From positions 62,001 to 126,000 of the forward strand of contig NZ_QXCP01000003.1 in the NCBI RefSeq assembly GCF_003711805.1: a DNA stretch of 64,000 bases. The letters are read 5' to 3'. Origin of the DNA: Brachybacterium sp. EE-P12. GTDB lineage: Bacteria; Actinomycetota; Actinomycetes; Actinomycetales; Dermabacteraceae. The stretch's first letter is position 1. Each line of letters begins with the position of its first letter. This document shows, in pieces, positions 60,722 through 64,000 of this stretch. The notes under the pieces are model-generated. The model was not told the DNA's origin. It worked only from the letters and a program-made list of their open reading frames with translations, and did no database searches. Made by a program: the position numbers and the translations under genes.

Positions 60722-61843
60722 GTGACCGCCATCCCCCGCCATCGTCCCGTCGGCCCGCACATCAGCCGCGCCGCCTTCCTCGCCGCAGGCGGCCTCGCCG
60801 GGATGCTGACCCTGGTGGCCTGCTCGGGCGTCTCCGGCGGCGAGAGCGCCTCCGACGGGGGCGGCAGGTCCGACGGCACTGCGGCCGAGGGCGAGCTGCC
60901 CGCCGCCGAGGGCGCCACCAGCTACCCGCTCGCGCTCACCACCGCCTGGGGCGAGACCGAGCTGCCCGAGCGCCCGGTGCGCATCGCGGCCGTGAGCCCC
61001 ACCGGGCGCGACAGCGAGCTGCTCGGCCTGCTCGGCATCACCCCGGTGATCGCCCCGGAGACGGTCGAGCGCGCGATCTGGACCCTCGAGGCCCTGCCCG
61101 GCGAGATCCCCGAGATCTTCCCCGCCGACAGCGAGGGCATCACCCCGTACGAGACCGTCGCCGCGGCGGAGCCCGATCTCATCGTCGTGTTCGGCAAGAG
61201 CCTCTCCGGCGAGTTCGAGCAGCTCTCCGCGATCGCGCCGGTGCTCGCGGCGAGCAGCGACGACGCCGCGCTCGAGGCGGACTGGCACACAGAGCTCGCC
61301 GCGCTCGGGGAGGCCCTGGACCTCTCCTCCGCAGCGGAGAGGGCGATCGCGGAGCACGGCAGCTGGTTCGAGACCGCTCGCGAGGAGAACCCCGGGTTCG
61401 AGGGGCTCACCGCGACCTACGCGGTCCAGTACGCCGAGGAGTGGGGGCTGGCGTACTTCTCGACGACCGGCTCCGATGCGGAGCAGATCTTCCTCGACCT
61501 CGGCTTCTCCCCGAACCCCCTCGCGGAGCAGTTCGTGGACGACGACCTCGTCAGCGCCGAGCTGATCTCCCAGCTCGACGCCGACGTGCTGGTCATCGCG
61601 AACAACACCGAGGACGAGACGGAGTTCGAGCGCCTCCTGACCGACCAGGAGCTGTTCGGGAAGCTCCAGGCCGCACGGGACGGCCATGTCGCCGTCCTGC
61701 ACATGTCCGACGACGGCTACCGCTTCGACGGCGAGGAGCACACGGGGAACCTCGCCTGGGCGCTCGCCCAGGGCGGACCGCTCGGCAAGCAGTGGGCCGC
61801 CGAGCAGCTGATCCCGATCCTGCGCACGACGCTCGCGCGCTGA
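60722..61843 (+). CDS. Fe(III)-siderophore-binding lipoprotein
   Basis: A 373-aa periplasmic-type binding protein of the FecB/FepB class. The start is GTG at 60722, with GAGGTG 8 nt upstream; the longer reading from 60638 lies in the promoter. The signal RAAFLAAGGLAGMLTLVAC has its lipobox Cys near residue 35. TTAWGETELPERPVRIAAVS near 78 and AAAEPDLIVVFGKSLSGEFEQLSAIAPVL near 150 are typical. It lies 73 bp before a paralogous binding protein. The siderophore is unknown; the class binds hydroxamates and catecholates alike. Confidence 0.92.
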   Translation: MTAIPRHRPVGPHISRAAFLAAGGLAGMLTLVACSGVSGGESASDGGGRSDGTAAEGELPAAEGATSYPLALTTAWGETELPERPVRIAAVSPTGRDSELLGLLGITPVIAPETVERAIWTLEALPGEIPEIFPADSEGITPYETVAAAEPDLIVVFGKSLSGEFEQLSAIAPVLAASSDDAALEADWHTELAALGEALDLSSAAERAIAEHGSWFETAREENPGFEGLTATYAVQYAEEWGLAYFSTTGSDAEQIFLDLGFSPNPLAEQFVDDDLVSAELISQLDADVLVIANNTEDETEFERLLTDQELFGKLQAARDGHVAVLHMSDDGYRFDGEEHTGNLAWALAQGGPLGKQWAAEQLIPILRTTLAR

Positions 61844-61916
61844 CCCCGCCGCACCGCACCACGCTCCGCCGCGTCCGACCTCGACGTCCCCTCGCCCCCA
61901 CCGGAAGGACATGCCC

Positions 61917-63009
61917 ATGACCGCGTCCTCGCTGCCCGTCCCCTCCGCACGACGCCTGCGCCCCTCCCGCGCCGCATTCCTCGCCGGCGGCGGCCTCGCC
62001 GTGCTCGGCGCGCTCGTCGCCTGCTCGGACGGCGATGCGGGCGGGTCCGGGGGAGGATCCGACAGCGGCGGGGACGCACAGGTCGAGGGGGAGGGCACGA
62101 CCGCGTACCCCCTCACCCTCGTCAGCCCCCTACGGCGAGACCGTCCTCGACGGGGTGCCCCAGCGGATCGCGGTGGTCGGCGGGCTCGGGGATCTCGAGA
62201 CCGTGGTCGCCCTGGGCCTCGCGCCCGTGCTGACCCCCTGGACCGTCGAGGACATGGGCTGGCTGGTGGGTCGTGAGGAGCAGATGGCGCGGGCCGAGAA
62301 GATCGACGTCTGGGCCGACGCCTTCCCCTACGAGGTGCTCGCCGCCGCCGAGCCGGACCTCATCGTCGCCCAGACGCTCGATGCCGTGGGCGACCGCTTC
62401 GAGCGGCTCTCCGCGATCGCGCCCGTGCTCGTCCGCGACTCCGAGGAGGAGTACGGGCAGACCTCCAAGGACTGGCGAGCCCTGGTGCGCAGCCTGGCCG
62501 TCGCCGTGGACCGGGCCGCGGCCGGCGAGCAGGTCATCGCCGACGCCGAGCAGCACATCTCCGACGTCGCCGCGGCTCACCCCGAGTACGAGGGGCGCAC
62601 TGTCTCGATCCTCATCAACCGCGGTCAGGAGTACGGCATCGAGCTGGTCAACCTCGCCGGCACCACCACCGAGGAGCTGCTCACCACCCTCGGCTTCGCC
62701 CCGCATCCGCACGCGGACGAGGTCACCGAGGCGCTGAGCCTGGAGAACCTCAGCCTCGCCGATGCCGACGTGCTGGTCATCCACCAGCACGGCGGCGAGG
62801 ACGATCCGGAGGTCGCCGCCGAATGGCTCGAGTCCAGCGATCTCTACCAGCGCCTCGAGGCGGTGCAGGCAGGGGTCGTCGGCCACACCGACGTCGAGAG
62901 CACCTACGGCTGGTGCCTGCCCTGGGGGCTGAGCTGGCCGGACCCGCTGGGCCTGCCCTACATCGTCGACCAGCTCGAGTCCGTCCTCGACGGGGTCCTC
63001 GAGGCATGA
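61917..63009 (+). pseudogene. Second Fe(III)-siderophore-binding protein, frameshifted
   Basis: A paralogue of the upstream gene, about 364 aa if repaired. Signal RAAFLAGGGLAVLGALVAC, then about 70 codons in frame to TLVSP. At 62126-62130 a run of five C shifts the frame; four C would give TLVSPYGETVLDGVPQRIAVV, which aligns with the paralogue. The second frame continues without stop to 63009 and keeps all family features (AAAEPDLIVAQTLDAVGDRFERLSAIAPVL; GLSWPDPLGLPYIVDQLESVL). I prefer ATG 61917 (GGAAGG 8-9 nt upstream) over 61911. Either a sequencing error in the C run or a real, recent inactivation. Confidence 0.85.
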
Positions 63010-63055
63010 GCGCGCGCGACCGGCTCGCCCGGCAGATGCCGGAGCCCATCCGTCC

Positions 63056-64000
63056 ATGACCGCCCCCGCTCCCGCCTCCGCGGCGACGACCGCCACCGCG
63101 AGCGCCACGACACCCGCACCCGGCCGGCCCCCGCGCCTGCGCCGTGCCCTGGGCCTGCTCGCGGTGATCGCCGGGCTCGCCGTGACGTCCCTGGCGAGCT
63201 TCATGATCGGCGCGAACCCGCTGCCGCTGGACGCGGTGTGGTCCGGGCTCTGGCGGCCCGACGGCTCCGAGGCCTCGATCATCGTGCACACCCTCCGGAT
63301 CCCGCGCACCGTCGTCGGCATCCTGGTCGGCGCCGCGTTCGGGGTGTCGGGCGCCGTGATCCAGGCCCTCACCCGCAACCCGCTCGCGGACCCGGGGATC
63401 CTGGGCGTGAACGCCGGGGCCGGCTTCGCCGTCACCCTCGGGGTGGGGCTGCTGGGCATCTCCGGCATCACCGGCTACATCTGGCTCGCCTTCCTCGGCG
63501 CGGCCGGGGCGACCGTGCTGGTGTTCATGATCGGCTCCGCGGGTCGCGGCAGCGCCTCCCCGGTCACCCTCGTGCTCGCCGGGGTCGCGCTCGGCGCGGT
63601 GCTGACGGGCTTCTCGACCTTCCTCACCCTCATCGACCCCGACACCTTCGACGCGCTGCGGAACTGGGGCGTCGGCTCCATCGCCCGCACCGGCCTCGCC
63701 GACACGATGCAGGTGGTCCCCTTCCTCATGGGCTGCTGCTCGCCCTGCTGCTCTCGGGATCCCTCAACGCGATCGCGCTCGGCGACGACCTCGCCGCCGC
63801 CCTCGGCACCAGCATCCTGCGCACGCGCATGCTCGGCGTGCTCGCCGTGACCCTGCTCGCCGGGGCCGGCACCGCCCTGACCGGCGGAATCGGCTTCATC
63901 GGCCTGATGGTCCCGCACGTCGTGCGCTGGATCGTCGGCCCCGACCAGCGCTGGATCATCGCGTACTCGGCGCTCACGGCGCCGGTGATCGTGCTCGCGG
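63056..64000 (+). pseudogene. FecCD-family siderophore permease, frameshifted and cut by window edge
   Basis: The N-terminal part (63056 to about 63730) encodes 225 residues of a FecCD/BtuC-type permease, with IIVHTLRIPRTVVGILVGAAF, QALTRNPLADPGILGVNAGA and SASPVTLVLAGVALGAVLTG. At about 63731-63733 one base (probably C, giving GGCCTG) is missing. The frame is then open to the window end with LLLALLLSGSLNAIALGDDL and the family signature GGIGFIGLMVPHVVRWIVGPDQR. The 3' end lies beyond the window. The permease should import Fe-siderophore delivered by the two binding proteins. Error or true inactivation cannot be decided here. Confidence 0.85.

Noticed and set aside
62126-62130. Programmed ribosomal frameshift
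   Set aside because: A C5 run without a slippery heptamer or obvious stimulatory structure; an extra base by error or mutation is simpler, and a second shift lies close by.
1-64000. tRNA, rRNA, transposon or prophage genes
   Set aside because: No clover-leaf, CCA-type ends, transposase or integrase motifs were seen on either strand; a tRNAscan and IS search would be decisive.

Overview
The window is high-GC DNA with strong G/C bias at third codon positions, GTG starts, Tat/lipoprotein signals, an actinobacterial xylose isomerase and a DtxR/IdeR-type iron box. This points to an actinomycete. The density of CUT1 sugar importers and the gene content recall Brachybacterium/Dermabacteraceae, but that genus call is inference. 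No tRNA, rRNA, transposase, phage gene or CRISPR array was seen.

Layout. (1) 1-23.9 kb is carbohydrate utilisation. It holds two LplB/YtcP-like permeases whose binding protein lies off the left edge; a minus-strand ROK regulator - GH95 fucosidase - LacI cluster; xylA and xylB with a palindromic ROK operator between xylR and xylA; a five-gene operon (binding protein, two permeases, an alpha-toroid enzyme-like protein, a Tat-exported PAP2 phosphatase); a TPP-riboswitch-controlled SDR plus flavin monooxygenase pair; and an NgcEFG-like importer with a RpiR regulator. (2) 24-39.7 kb holds an ATP-grasp ligase, an SSS symporter with a 42-aa companion protein, three Gfo/Idh/MocA dehydrogenases, an aldo/keto reductase, a DUF2871 membrane protein, a ROK regulator divergent from another sugar importer, glpX and an NrtR-like regulator. 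None of the four sugar ABC systems has an ATPase gene here, so they probably share one encoded elsewhere (MsiK type; inference).

(3) 40-48.5 kb is a tightly coupled five-gene operon: a COG4671-like glycosyltransferase, two GT4 glycosyltransferases, a fused ABC exporter and an 821-aa protein with two phosphotransferase (APH-like) domains. It looks like a system that builds, phosphorylates and exports an unidentified glycoconjugate. It is the best candidate in the window for an undescribed system, together with the TPP-regulated SDR/monooxygenase pair.

(4) 48.7-59.7 kb has a 1080-aa YhgE/Pip-like membrane protein behind a palindromic TetR-type operator, gluQRS, two acetyltransferases, a coiled-coil membrane protein, ppiA, a winged-helix protein, a rhomboid protease with zinc ribbon, a 0.44-kb cluster of DnaA-box-like sites, and pcp. 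ppiA next to rhomboid suggests an origin-proximal position. (5) 59.7-64 kb is siderophore uptake: an AraC regulator, a DtxR/IdeR-type box, two paralogous Fe-siderophore binding lipoproteins and a FecCD permease running off the right edge. The second binding protein and the permease each carry a one-base frameshift.

Two features recur across the window. Large palindromes sit at gene 3' ends, three of them directly abutting a short tandem repeat array. Several genes carry a TANNNT -10-like hexamer exactly 6 nt before the start codon, as expected for leaderless mRNAs.
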